From Wolfiporia cocos (Eukaryota; Basidiomycota; Agaricomycetes; Polyporales; Phaeolaceae), in the NCBI GenBank assembly GCA_029448655.1, contig JACCLO010000015.1, forward strand, positions 124,001 to 188,000: a stretch of 64,000 nt of DNA. Direction: 5' to 3'. The notes below the pieces were generated by a model. It was given only the letters and a program-made list of their open reading frames with translations. It did no database searches and was not told where the DNA came from. The position numbers and the translations under genes were made by a program. The first letter of the stretch is position 1, and each line of letters starts with the position of its first letter. Shown here in pieces: positions 18,999 through 28,262 of the stretch.

Positions 18999-19409
18999 TA
19001 ATAACAGCTCACCCGGTCGCCGGTTCGAACCTGGGTGGTGGCAAATATTTCCACTGCCTGGGGCGCTTCCGAACCACTGGCGGCTGAGGGAAAAGTCCCA
19101 CCACGTGACCCCCTGTATCATGGGGCCCCTCTATAACCGTAAGGTATCAGGGGATAAGATTGGTCAAAGCTTGCGTGGTAAAAACTACTATTAAATAGCC
19201 TTAACCCGCACCCAAAATCCAGGGTGTAAGTCGGGCCTTCAAGAGGTTGGCACACACGTCATAAGCCAAATGGTATAAGGGATTGGGGGTACCCTTCACC
19301 AGGCACAATGACAAAGCATAGTAGAAGTGATACTTAGTACCGGGGGCGGCTTGATGCAGCCTAAGTTATCTCCTTAACCAGAGACGGTTAATCCTTGAAG
19401 TGGGGGTAA
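18999..19409 (+). other. Internal region of TRIM-like element
   Basis: 411 bp without a significant ORF. It begins with the self-primer site and then a tRNA T-arm-like block, GCCGGTTCGAACCTGGG (about 19020-19036), which also fits an RNA polymerase III B box. The paired 5' half of a tRNA is not evident. The region ends in the polypurine tract at 19397-19409. Confidence 0.7.
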
Positions 19410-19663
19410 TGTCACAGATAATGCGAAAGCATAATATCATAGACGTTACGGAGCAATAACTAGGGTACATTACCCGTACGTGGCGCCGGCATACATGGCC
19501 TACACCATAGAGTGTCTAATAGGCGCCGAGCGTGGGAATATGAACTGCAGATATAGCTGGACCCTCGATAGCAGCATGAGCTGTTATCGTAGCCCTTTTG
19601 GGGGAGTGGCTATTATGCCACTCATAAGCACGTTGCATTGGGTCCGCAGCGCGTCTTGTGATA
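19410..19663 (+). repeat. 3' LTR of TRIM-like element
   Basis: 254 bp, matching 18745-18998 with no difference that I could see, which implies a recent insertion. It is followed directly by the target duplication ACGGC. Confidence 0.92.
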
Positions 19664-19668
19664 ACGGC

Positions 19669-20028
19669 TATTTCTGCCTGTAGGTCGTCAAGGGCTTCGG
19701 GGGCGACGCCGCTGACCAATCGGTCGTACATCTCGCCATGGTCCCCGTAGAAGATGTCTTCAGGGACCTCCATTTCGAGGGGCTGGTACGGACCATAAGC
19801 GGGGGGGAGCACGACTTCGCCGGTTATGGCGTTGTCGGGAATGGCTTCCCCGAGCCACGTCTCATCTCGGATAATTTGGAGACGCTCTCGTTGAGCGCGA
19901 CGAACGCGGGCTGTGCATTCGATGGGGGGCGGGTTTGTGAGTTCCCGCGCCTGACGGGTTGGAGTCTCCGGGTTGCTTTCCGGAGAAGAAGCCCTGGAGG
20001 TGGAGGTTCCTGCGCGAGTGGTCGGCAT
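19669..20028 (-). pseudogene. gag: Element 2 gag, N-terminal part
   Basis: The ATG at 20026-20028 starts MPTTRAGTSTSRASSPESN, a Ser/Thr/Pro-rich leader, and then RVRRAQRERLQIIRDETWLG. The frame is open until the TRIM insertion and continues at 18740. The N-terminal 120 residues have no obvious counterpart in Gag 1, so the Gag N termini of the two elements have diverged or been swapped. Confidence 0.85.
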
Positions 20029-20096
20029 TGTGCTGTGACCGGCGCAGATAAGTCCTCTTGATCTTGGTTGAAGATAATAGAAATAGGAAATAAAAT

Positions 20097-20192
20097 ATCC
20101 TTGTCAGGATGTGAGTCATATAGTCGAGTCATGCCTTATGCCTTTCGTTTCAGTCTTGTCAGACTATGAAGCGTGATAACCCTTGTCAGGAT
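20097..20192 (-). repeat. Three GACA-loop hairpins between accessory ORF and gag of element 2
   Basis: On the minus strand the spacer holds ATCCT-GACA-AGGAT (20097-20110), AGTCT-GACA-AGACT (20152-20165) and ATCCT-GACA-AGGGT (20179-20192). The stems differ but stay paired and the GACA loop is constant, so the structure rather than the sequence is kept. Element 1 has three CCT-GAAA-AGG hairpins at the same position. Confidence 0.65.
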
Positions 20193-20205
20193 TATATTTG
20201 TGTGT

Positions 20206-21162
20206 CTATGACAACGAGGGGAACTGGAGATTAAGGGCGTTCAAGCCCCGTACGATATGTCTTTCCTCTATCCCTCGCCCCTTCCTCAGATATGCTCCTA
20301 CTGCTTTGGCGTCCCTCTCTACTTCCCGCATCTGCTTATTATCTAGCTGGCGGTATAGTACGGCTTCGAAGAACTTATAGCTCATTTTGCTAAAAGCCTT
20401 CACCATGTCGAGGAATTCCTGGGACTCTGGCTTGCAGGACTCCCGGTAGTCGTTAATGAGCTTGTTGTACAAGCTTGCTAGAAGCTTGTGCGCGGCCTCG
20501 AGTTTTGGGAGGATGCGCTGGGCCCATTCGTACTGTTTTAGTGTACATAAGACTAGATCGGGGTCGATGTGTTCGGGGAACTCCGACTCGTAGTCCTTGA
20601 TCCAGGGTTGCCGGATGGTGACGGACTTGGCGATAGCTGTCGCCGTCTCCTTGGAGAGGATTCTCTCCTCCAGCGGTCGGCCCGAGTAGCCCGTAGAAGG
20701 CTGGTACTGGGGGCCGAACTTGGCGTGGTGGGCGTCGGCAAAAGCTTTGGCAGCTGCTTCCTCCGAGCCCTGCACGCGGGCACGCTCGGCAGTCCACAAC
20801 CGCCGCTGCTCTTCTGCGAACTTGAGTTGTTGTGCATAGAGTTGGTTGTCTTCGAGCAACCAGTCGTCGTACTCCCACTGTTCCTCGGGCGTGAGCTTTG
20901 GGAGGCTGATGCGGGTGTTGTCGCTAGGGTTCCACGAATTGTTGTGGTAGCGGCGGGTAAGAATGAGGTCCTTGACCTCCTTGACGCTCTTGGATGGAAT
21001 GTCCCAGAGCTCCGGTTTCCCGGTAGCAGCGTTGGTCACCACCATCTTGTTTGGGGGGGCGGCGACCGACTGCTTGACCTTCTCCTTGGGGAGTTGGACG
21101 AGTCCAGCGGCGAGGCGAGCCTCGAGCCTGTGGACGGATGCTTCGTAACGGTCGGCGGGCAT
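20206..21162 (-). CDS. Accessory ORF of Ty3/Gypsy element 2 (unknown function)
   Basis: A 318-residue ORF upstream of gag, intact from ATG to stop. It is homologous to the accessory ORF of element 1: VVTNAATGKPELWDIPSKSV matches the N-terminal block there, and the C-terminal helical part starting at CTLKQYEWAQRILPKLEAAH aligns with CTEKKWDWFLDVDKQMNAAH. Element 2 has about 45 extra residues at the N terminus. The middle is Glu/Gln/Ala-rich and probably coiled coil. No enzymatic motif, zinc ligand set or membrane span was seen. It stays open although gag and pol of this copy are broken, which may reflect chance or recent decay. Confidence 0.75.
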   Translation of the reverse strand: MPADRYEASVHRLEARLAAGLVQLPKEKVKQSVAAPPNKMVVTNAATGKPELWDIPSKSVKEVKDLILTRRYHNNSWNPSDNTRISLPKLTPEEQWEYDDWLLEDNQLYAQQLKFAEEQRRLWTAERARVQGSEEAAAKAFADAHHAKFGPQYQPSTGYSGRPLEERILSKETATAIAKSVTIRQPWIKDYESEFPEHIDPDLVLCTLKQYEWAQRILPKLEAAHKLLASLYNKLINDYRESCKPESQEFLDMVKAFSKMSYKFFEAVLYRQLDNKQMREVERDAKAVGAYLRKGRGIEERHIVRGLNALNLQFPSLS

Positions 21163-21788
21163 GACTATGTGACTATGTAAGAAGATACGTAAAAAATGTA
21201 TGTAGTCTAATGATAATGGTCGTGTCTTGATTTGCTCGGTATGCGTATAGTCGGTGTAGTCGACGTCTGACGGAGCTCTCTCTAACTCCGCCAGGAAGGA
21301 TCGGATACAACACCTGTGACGGGCCTACGTCTGGGTGGAAATTCATTTAGAGTATTGCACTCAGGGTGATATAACCCGTAATCTCCTAATGTCCGGATAC
21401 ATCGGTTATCCATTGCCTCGTAGTCCCGAGTAGGGTAGTACGGCTCAGGGAGATGCTCGGAAGCTTCTCGACCTATAGAGCGCGGCGCAGGGCCTTCGTC
21501 CGTTACATATGTAAGGAGATCCCTTTAACGTCTAATGGGGTAAGACGGCCTACTTATCCGAGGATCGCACGGTCAGGGGTTAACCCTAGTCGGCATAATG
21601 ATCCCCGAATATTTTCGGACTCAGACGGAAGTTCTTGTCAGAACGACCGCCTGCCACTGTAAGCCATGTGGATCGGCTATAGTATTCCCCCAGAACCCAA
21701 TACGCTGTTTGGATACCGAGACAAAACGACCTAGAAACAGATAGAAATCAAACCGCCCAGAGCCTTGCCAGGCTGGGGGCGTAGAAAA
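21163..21788 (-). other. Untranslated leader of element 2
   Basis: About 630 bp without a convincing gene. On the minus strand it carries AGCCT-GGCA-AGGCT (21761-21774) between CGCCCCC and CTGGG, in the same setting as the element 1 leader hairpin, and GTTCT-GACA-AGAAC (21631-21644). Confidence 0.5.
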
Positions 21789-21800
21789 AGAACTATCAAA
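21789..21800 (-). promoter_or_regulatory. Self-primer binding site, element 2
   Basis: On the minus strand TTTGATAGTTCT follows the 5' LTR. It is the perfect reverse complement of AGAACTATCAAA in the LTR (plus-strand coordinates 21903-21914), about 35 nt after the start of the TATA box. The sequence differs from element 1 but the pairing is kept on both sides. Confidence 0.75.
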
Positions 21801-21801
21801 G

Positions 21802-22445
21802 TGTAACGAATGACTTACTTGTATGGTCTTGAGGTTAGACGAAGCTAAGAAGACTAAGTAGTTGTTGCTGGTTAGGCAAGAGTGTTATCGATGTATAACG
21901 AATTTGATAGTTCTGGGGCAATAGCCGCCAGAGAATGCAAGCTTATATACAATGTGTATAGGACCCCTGGTACTCTAAGTAGGACTAACGATACAGTAGG
22001 GCGTAGGGCACAGGCCGGTAATGGCGGTACTAACGAAGTGTCCGTAGCTTGTGATATGGGGATCCCGGGCTGAGTCATAGGCCGATCGGGATATGTCATG
22101 GATATGACAATGCGTGAGTAAGGCGTCTACGTTAGGAACGTGATGTGGGTCCGGACTCTGCCCAGAGTCTGGAACGGTGATGTCAGTTGTGACGTGGCAG
22201 CGCTAAGGGTGCTGGAGATAGTATCATGTGATGAATAGGTAACGTGGTTGAGAGATAAGATAAGACGTCTAGTGTGGGAATGGTCACGTGAGTGATCTAC
22301 GAGGTTATGGTTCGGTACAGCGGCACGGTAGCTTAAGTATAGCTTAGATACAGGATAAGTGCAGATGTCGAAGAACAATTCGGAATAAATGCGAAGAAAT
22401 AGTGAAAAATACAGGGAAAATTAGAGAACAGATAAATCTGTGACA
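21802..22445 (-). repeat. 5' LTR of element 2
   Basis: About 644 bp on the minus strand, starting TGTCACAGATTTATC; the other end is placed near ...CGTTACA by the primer site and by alignment with the LTR end of element 1. TATATAAG lies near 21950-21957. It is followed by an inverted repeat at 21911-21935 with the loop GGCTATTGCC, very like the CGCTATTGCC loop in element 1. No 3' LTR partner survives in the window. Confidence 0.8.
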
Positions 22446-22605
22446 TAGTGGCTGGAGGTGCTGCACCTGCATGTAGCTCAATGCTCTGAATCCCAGTGCT
22501 CAATGCTAGCTGCAGAATGCTGCTTGGCCAGACATCACCTCCCACTTTGGAAGGTGCATGGTCAGTCACAAGCATGGTCACACCACTGTGGCACACTGTC
22601 ACAGA
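22446..22605. other. Spacer between LTRs
   Basis: 160 bp with several CTGCA/TGCAT motifs and no gene. I see no assignable structure. Confidence 0.4.
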
Positions 22606-22737
22606 TCATTCTGGAACTACATTTTTCCAGCTATTTTAGCCATTTATCCTGGATTTATACGTCAACCTACAAGTTATCCTGGACTTATAGTCCATATTGC
22701 CACCTTACCACTTACATCAGCCTAACACGCTACTAAG
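22606..22737 (+). mobile_element. Older LTR, left piece
   Basis: It begins TGTCACAGATCATTCTGG, like the other LTRs, and is CpG-poor. It is interrupted by the solo LTR at 22738-23296; its continuation probably starts at 23302. Its far end could not be fixed. Confidence 0.5.
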
Positions 22738-23296
22738 TGTCACAGTACATTCTGACATCCCTCATTATTGTATTATGGGCGCCGCTGTACACATGTGCGC
22801 CCCTCTATCTCTAATTTCCTCCATCGTCATACCTTAGATACTGTACAGACCACCTGAACCAGTAGATGAGCGCTCATCAGGAAGCGCACATACCAGGTAC
22901 TCACATGATTGGTCACCCCTTCGTTACATGTAGCATAGCATCACGGTCACTCCTTAGTTACAGCGCACAGGCCTGCACTTTAGGGTAGCCCACTCCGCAT
23001 CTCAACACATGTATATAAGCCATAGAGGAATGGGGCTTACTCCCCATTCTTAGGATTCTCGATAATGAGCTAAGGCTCCTTTCGTACTCTCACTCTGTGT
23101 GCGCCCTTGCTCGTGGAGGCCCCAATGGCCTCTTGCCTATCCTTGCTAGTCTGATGTCAGCATATACTAGGGAATGTGTTGTGTCATCCCATGTAGCCTC
23201 TGCGCTCACTGCTCGAACTGGCGAAGACATGGCTTGATGCACCATGAAAGCACCCCTGCTAGTGGCAGGTCCCCACAGACGTGTACATCTGTGTCA
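22738..23296 (+). mobile_element. Solo LTR with target duplication
   Basis: 559 bp, TGTCACAGTACATTC...CATCTGTGTCA, with the 5-bp duplication CTAAG at 22733-22737 and 23297-23301. It contains GTATATAAG near 23010 and the hairpin GAATGGGG-CTTACT-CCCCATTC (23028-23049), followed by TTAGGATTCTCGA. The same length and motif order occur in the LTRs at 24242-24800 and 25567-26125. Confidence 0.85.
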
Positions 23297-23301
23297 CTAA
23301 G

Positions 23302-24241
23302 CACCTACAACTAAGCATAAAATGCTAGTCATGCCTTATGAATCATCTCTACGATGACTTCATAGCAACTTCCATCAGCCATCGCTATGGACATTGCATC
23401 ATAGGCTAGACTCAGCTATGTCATTGCTACATCGACCATCTGGCCTTACAGCTAGACTCTATGACTTCATATGGCCCTAGGCCTATGACATCATTATGGC
23501 ACCATACTGGCACCATCGCACTGAATATACACTACGTTATTAGTGCTATTGGCTAGTCTAACGACACAGCCATACAGAACTCCAGTACTACCATATTCTG
23601 GGCTTCTGCCATCATGGCATTGCCAAACCCCAGCCTTCTGGCCATGACACAAACCTGCCTGTGTTGCCTATGTGCAGGGGTGGAGTACCAGCACCGCTCA
23701 CTAGTACGCGGTATGGTGCCAAGTGGGGTGGAACAACAGACTAGTGAGTAGAGGATATAGGGCAGAGCGTGGCTGACAGAGACTCATCAATGGCAGCTAG
23801 CATGCAGGGGATGGCTTGTAAGAGGGACATGCCCCATAGTTACAATAACTGTTCTGAGGTGTAAGCCTCAGAATGCGCAGACTATATACATCATGTAAAG
23901 CAGAGACACTAAGGCCACCCTAAAGGTGGCCCCTACGCAACGTAGATAAGATAGCACATCTGATAATGTATACTACTGCAGTCAGGTGACCAGGTAGCAG
24001 GACATGTGACAGGGAGACCTAAGTACATGAGTTCAACCCCAGCATATGGCAATAAGGGTCACGGTGTCACGGTTCATGCTATAGTGCCTCTGGACATGGG
24101 CACCCCCTGGGTTAGGATGGAACAGCTGCTAAGCTGCACGGCTACATTCATTTAATCCTCTCCCCTTGCCTCACCATCTCCCTTGTTATCTTATCAGGTC
24201 CTGCATTCACCCCTTATCAAGTGCTGTAGGGTAGCGCATGC
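23302..24241. mobile_element. Degenerate LTR remnants
   Basis: About 940 bp of CpG-poor sequence with no gene. Around 23835-23950 there is the core of a minus-strand LTR: the hairpin TTCTGAGG-CTTACA-CCTCAGAA (23852-23873, minus sense) beside a TATATA block near 23883 and a CCCTAAAGG motif. Boundaries are not resolvable by eye. Confidence 0.5.
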
Positions 24242-24800
24242 TGACACAGACTCGTACCGTCTGTGGGACCCTGGCTACAGGGGAGTCCCAATAAGCCCTA
24301 CAGGGCGGTGTGCAAACCGCAAGGCAGTCCGTCGGCTGTATCCCTAGGGGAACTCCTAAGGACGCAAGGCGAGTCGACACACAGACGAGCAAGACTTAGG
24401 GGGCCCCCGGGGCAGAGACGCACACAGGCAGATAGGAGAAAGGAGCCATAGGCTCAGTTGTCGAGAATCCTAAAGATGGGGAAGTAAGTCCCCATCTTGT
24501 CGTACTTATACATGCATAGCTGACCAGTAATGGTCGCCCTAAAGTCGCGGCCTGTGCGCAGTAACTACCAGGGCACATGATATGTAACTATATGTGACGA
24601 CATGTGGACGGTGTGACCATAACGTGAGTACCTAAGATGCGCGCTACCCTACAGCGCTAACCTATGGTCAGATGATCTAAATAGAGTCCTGGACGGGCGC
24701 TGGAGGTGGCTGAGGATCAGGGAAGCGCGCGCGCACCTAGCGGCGCCTATAATACCTATAGCGAAGGAATGTAGAACCCCCCACTGGGAATTCTGTGACA
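24242..24800 (-). repeat. 3' LTR of 1.9-kb element
   Basis: 559 bp, TGTCACAGAATTCCC...GTCTGTGTCA on the minus strand. A 10-bp-stem hairpin (arms 24473-24482 and 24489-24498) with loop CTTACT lies just downstream of TATAAG. Confidence 0.92.
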
Positions 24801-25566
24801 TTACCCCCCCTCTCAAAAAACGTCGTCCCGACGTTGTACCTATAACCTACGACGCGACATTCCTTTGGTTGAGTTTTGATGTCTGGCCTCTGTTCGCCCT
24901 ACAGAGGGAAGTTCCAGTCATCAGCGGTCCTGTCCGCCAGTGGGTGTGCGAAGGAGGCTGACCATGCAGAGGAGCTTCTCCCTTCTCTTACATGTCTGAC
25001 GTGAATGGGCGAGCCGTTACCAGCGGTGAGCGTAGAGGCGCATGGGTGATGCTTATCCATCATTCCTGGCGTGCGCCGACATAGCTTGGGGTGGCCCATC
25101 GACCTCCGACTATGCTGGGTCCTCGTCGATTAAGTACCTAGTCGATTTTCTATATTCATCTTGTTGACCGTCGGTGTGGGGTTGGGAGACCCTCGCGGGT
25201 TCCCTTCGCATACCCACAGGTCAAGGATCTTGAGCTGACTCCTGCCGCCCAGGGATAATGGCCGAGGTGCCCTAGACCTCCACATGCGCATGCATTCCCT
25301 TTGCAGGGGTGATGGCAGCGGGTCCTCAAACGGGGCTTACCCTGGTCGATCCCGCTACCCTGTGTTCATGGGGGGCGGTCTTGATTTTTGCTCCTCGCGG
25401 CCGCTTTGCCAGGTGTAACGCTTAGATGGGGGCTCGTAAATCTACGGACCTCTGGGTCTTCTCCCAAGAGGCTGCCCCGCCGCGTTGCCTTGGCGACCTG
25501 CGAGTGAAAAACCCTCGGCCCCAGCGCAAGTGGCGCCGGAGGGGAGGTAAAACATCTTGAGGATTA
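24801..25566 (-). other. Internal region of 1.9-kb element
   Basis: 766 bp, GC-rich and CpG-rich. The 5' end on the minus strand holds AATCCTCAAGATG (25553-25565), complementary at 12 of 13 positions to CATCTTTAGGATT in the LTR (25791-25803). The 3' end holds the polypurine tract. No gene was recognised. Confidence 0.75.
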
Positions 25567-26125
25567 TGACACAGACTCGTACCGTCTGTGGGACCCTGGC
25601 TACAGGGGAGTCCCAATAAGCCCTACAGGGCGGTGTGCAAACCGCAAGGCAGTCCGTCGGCTGTATCCCTAGGGGAACTCCTAAGGACGCAAGGCGAGTC
25701 GACACACAGACGAGCAAGACTTAGGGGGCCCCCGGGGCAGAGACGCACACAGGCAGATAGGAGAAAGGAGCCATAGGCTCAGTTGTCGAGAATCCTAAAG
25801 ATGGGGAAGTAAGTCCCCATCTTGTCGTACTTATACATGCATAGCTGACCAGTAATGGTCGCCCTAAAGTCGTGGCCTGTGCGCAGTAACTACCAGGGCA
25901 CATGATATGTAACTATATGTGACGACATGTGGACGGTGTGACCATAACGTGAGTACCTAAGATGCGCGCTACCATACAGCGCTAACCTATGGTCAGATGA
26001 TCTAAATAGAGTCCTGGACGGGCGCTGGAGGTGGCTGAGGATCAGGGAAGCGCGCGCGCACCTAGCGGCGCCTATAATACCTATAGCGAAGGAATGTAGA
26101 ACCCCCCACTGGGAATTCTGTGACA
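25567..26125 (-). repeat. 5' LTR of 1.9-kb element
   Basis: 559 bp, nearly identical to 24242-24800. The hairpin at 25798-25823 and the self-primer at 25791-25803 overlap. Confidence 0.92.
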
Positions 26126-26261
26126 CATGCCTTAGGTACCACACATATGGTCACATGCTCATTACTTGGTATGTTACTTGTATGGTCACATCTGTTACTA
26201 TGGTGCACATGCCAGTAGTTTAGGGCAAGGCTAGATACTTGACGTGGCAAACCATGTATAT

Positions 26262-26871
26262 TGACACAGACTCACTACATCTGTGGGACTGGCCCTGCTG
26301 GGGAACCTAACCCACTACAAAGGGGTGACTGCACTTGACAGTGGTGACCACCCCTGCAGCCTTCACAGGTAGAGGGAATGGTGATGTAACAGAGAACGGC
26401 CGCACCCCCAGTCTAGTGAGGTAAGCTCACAAGTAGTCACTGACCGAATCACACACAGAGTGATGCAGACTTATACAACGTACATACTAAATGCCTGTCG
26501 GTGACCAGGTAGAGGCTAAGTGAGAGAGGCCTAGCGTCACACCCAGTCTAGCATGCAGAGGAAGTATAGTTGACAGTCTGAGGGACTCGCCCCAATCGTA
26601 GAATTCCAAGACTGAGGTGTAAGACCTCAGTCGCTACAGTATAAGTACATGCCCAGCACTACTCTAGTTAGGGCCACCCTAAAGTACATGGCCCTAGCGT
26701 ACATTACTGTGCACATAACTATGGCAGTGCTTATGTAAGTAATGGGCGCTGTAGGGGAACCGTCGTGGTATGTAGGTACACGTTACCGCTGTGCTACCAT
26801 GCACTGGCTAATCACCTGACTATAGACTGGATATCTGGGTTTGACCCAAAGGGAGGGCATTTTCTGTGACA
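26262..26871 (-). mobile_element. LTR relic
   Basis: About 610 bp from TGACACAGACTCACTAC to ATTTTCTGTGACA, with the same ends as its neighbours read on the minus strand. It carries the hairpin GACTGAGGT-CTTAC-ACCTCAGTC (26610-26632, minus sense) beside a TATAAG block. No clear target duplication was found, so the right end may be truncated or nested. Confidence 0.65.
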
Positions 26872-27686
26872 CAGAGAGGTAGTCAGAAAGGGGCATGTGC
26901 CCAGTTGTCGAGAATCCTAAAGATGGGGATGTAAGTCCCCATTGCTACTGCCTATATACATGTGGTGGAATGCTAAGTATCTAGCCCTAAAGTGAAGGTC
27001 TGTGCGCACCGCAGCAGATGTAACTAAGGTGACTGTACAAGTAACGTAATGATGTAATGAGGAGGTGACCAGTCATGTGAGTACCTGGCATGTGCGCTAT
27101 CCTACAGTGCCTATCTAATGGGTCAGGTGATCTATCAGCCTCAGGGAGTGATGATGGAGGTAGCTAGCACAGGGAGGGGAGCTGTATGTGCAGCGGCGGC
27201 TATGCAATCTAGTGAGGGAGTCTGAGAGTAGGCCCTTACAGGAAATCTGTGTGTCACAGAACATTGTGGCATGGCCCTCAGGTTGTAAAGTAACGTGATC
27301 CCTTAGATAAGATCTTGACTGAGTTGTAGTAGATAAGATGGGGTGGTAGCACCATCCACGGTCATGGTACTTACAGTAGCACATGACATTCACAGTAGTT
27401 ACAATGTGGCATGCACCCTGACCCCTTTAGGGCAGGTGGTAGCCTAGTGATGCACCATGTAGATATCTTGCTGACATCTGAGGCTTACACCTCAGATGTT
27501 AGATTCTCATCCTCAGGGCTCTGCCCTGGTACTCTCATCATATGCGCATGCTGTGCCTTGCCTCTATCTAAGTCACTACTAGACTGAGGGTGACCACTGC
27601 AGTACTTAAGCAAGTCCTTAGTTGTGGCACACGCATATCACAACCTTGATGGTATTGTGATACCGTGACATATATAGTGTATGGCG
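26872..27686. mobile_element. Two overlapping LTR remnants
   Basis: A minus-strand remnant carries ATGGGGA-CTTACA-TCCCCAT (26923-26942, minus sense) beside TATATA near 26953 and ends near TGTGTCACAG at about 27250. A second remnant, plus sense, carries ACATCTGAGG-CTTACA-CCTCAGATGT (27474-27499). No ORF of note and no clean ends. Confidence 0.5.
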
Positions 27687-28189
27687 TGACACAAGCCACC
27701 TTGACAGGGACTTACTTATAGGACTTGTTGAGGGGCTTTGAGGCGATAAGCAGACAAGTTAAGCAGTTACAAAAGGCTAATAGCTTGGGGGGCTACTAGC
27801 AGTGTCGATAGATGATTAGTTCTGAGTCCTAAGCGACTCAGAAGGGCAGTATATATACATGTATGTCGGGACCCTAGGGACCGAGGGGAAGACCCCTAAC
27901 ACCGTATGTACGGGCATGTGATAGTGGCGACCGAGGATGAGTAATATCCCGGTCGGCGATTGTCATCAGTATGACTAGCGATGAGTAAGACTCATGTGGT
28001 GTTTGGTCTAGTGGACGAAGTGTGGCTACACGATGTAACTAGAGATAAGATAAGATAGGGACGGCGATCAGCGGCGGTAATTGTAAGTGGTGTGTATGTG
28101 TATGTTAAGTACAGGATAAGTGCAGATAAGTGTTGGACGCGTTGTACAAGTCCGGGAAAATTAGGGAAAAATATAGAGAAATTGTGACA
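27687..28189 (-). repeat. 3' LTR attached to dUTPase remnant
   Basis: 503 bp, TGTCACAATTTCTC...GGCTTGTGTCA on the minus strand. It lies about 70 bp downstream of the stop codon of the dUTPase frame, so it is the 3' LTR of that element. The hairpin TTCTGAGTC-GCTTAG-GACTCAGAA (27820-27843, minus sense) lies beside the TATATATA near 27850. Confidence 0.75.
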
Positions 28190-28262
28190 TTACAGATTCC
28201 AACGCCCTCGTTGGAGAGTAGCTGGTTACTAGAGCCCATGTGAGGGTTAGATTTTGCTTGGG

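Larger units (their letters stand above)
18745..19663 (+). mobile_element. TRIM-like LTR retrotransposon inserted in gag of element 2
   Basis: Two essentially identical 254-bp direct repeats (18745-18998 and 19410-19663), TGTCACAGATAATG...TTGTGATA, enclose 411 bp with no protein-coding capacity. A 5-bp duplication ACGGC flanks the element (18740-18744 and 19664-19668). Excision of the element plus one ACGGC restores the gag frame (...QAEIAV-AFNSIVE...). A polypurine tract (GAAGTGGGGGTAA) precedes the second LTR. A self-primer site, ATAACAGCTCA (19001-19011), lies two bases after the first LTR and is complementary to TGAGCTGTTAT at 18912-18922. It must depend on enzymes of an autonomous element, plausibly of the element 1/2 group. 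Confidence 0.93.
24242..26125 (-). mobile_element. Recent non-autonomous LTR element, 1.9 kb
   Basis: Two 559-bp direct LTRs (24242-24800 and 25567-26125) enclose 766 bp. They differ at only about two positions that I noticed (near 24553/25873 and 24655/25976). The whole is flanked by the 5-bp duplication CATGC (24237-24241 and 26126-26130). Read on the minus strand the order is LTR 25567-26125, primer site, internal region, polypurine tract (24801-24820, GAGGGGGGGTAA end) and LTR 24242-24800. The internal region has only ORFs under 100 codons and no recognisable gag or pol. The near identity of the LTRs marks it as one of the youngest insertions here. Confidence 0.93.

Noticed and set aside
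19010..19045. Functional tRNA gene in the TRIM interior
   Set aside because: Only a T-arm-like block is present; anticodon arm, D arm and acceptor pairing are missing.
18815..19087. Small ORF repeated at 19480-19683
   Set aside because: The duplication is simply the two LTRs of the TRIM-like element; there is no coding evidence.
24207..25776. Duplicate ORFs of about 60 codons at 24207-24451 and 25588-25776
   Set aside because: They are repeated because they lie in the two LTRs; no homology or start context supports translation.
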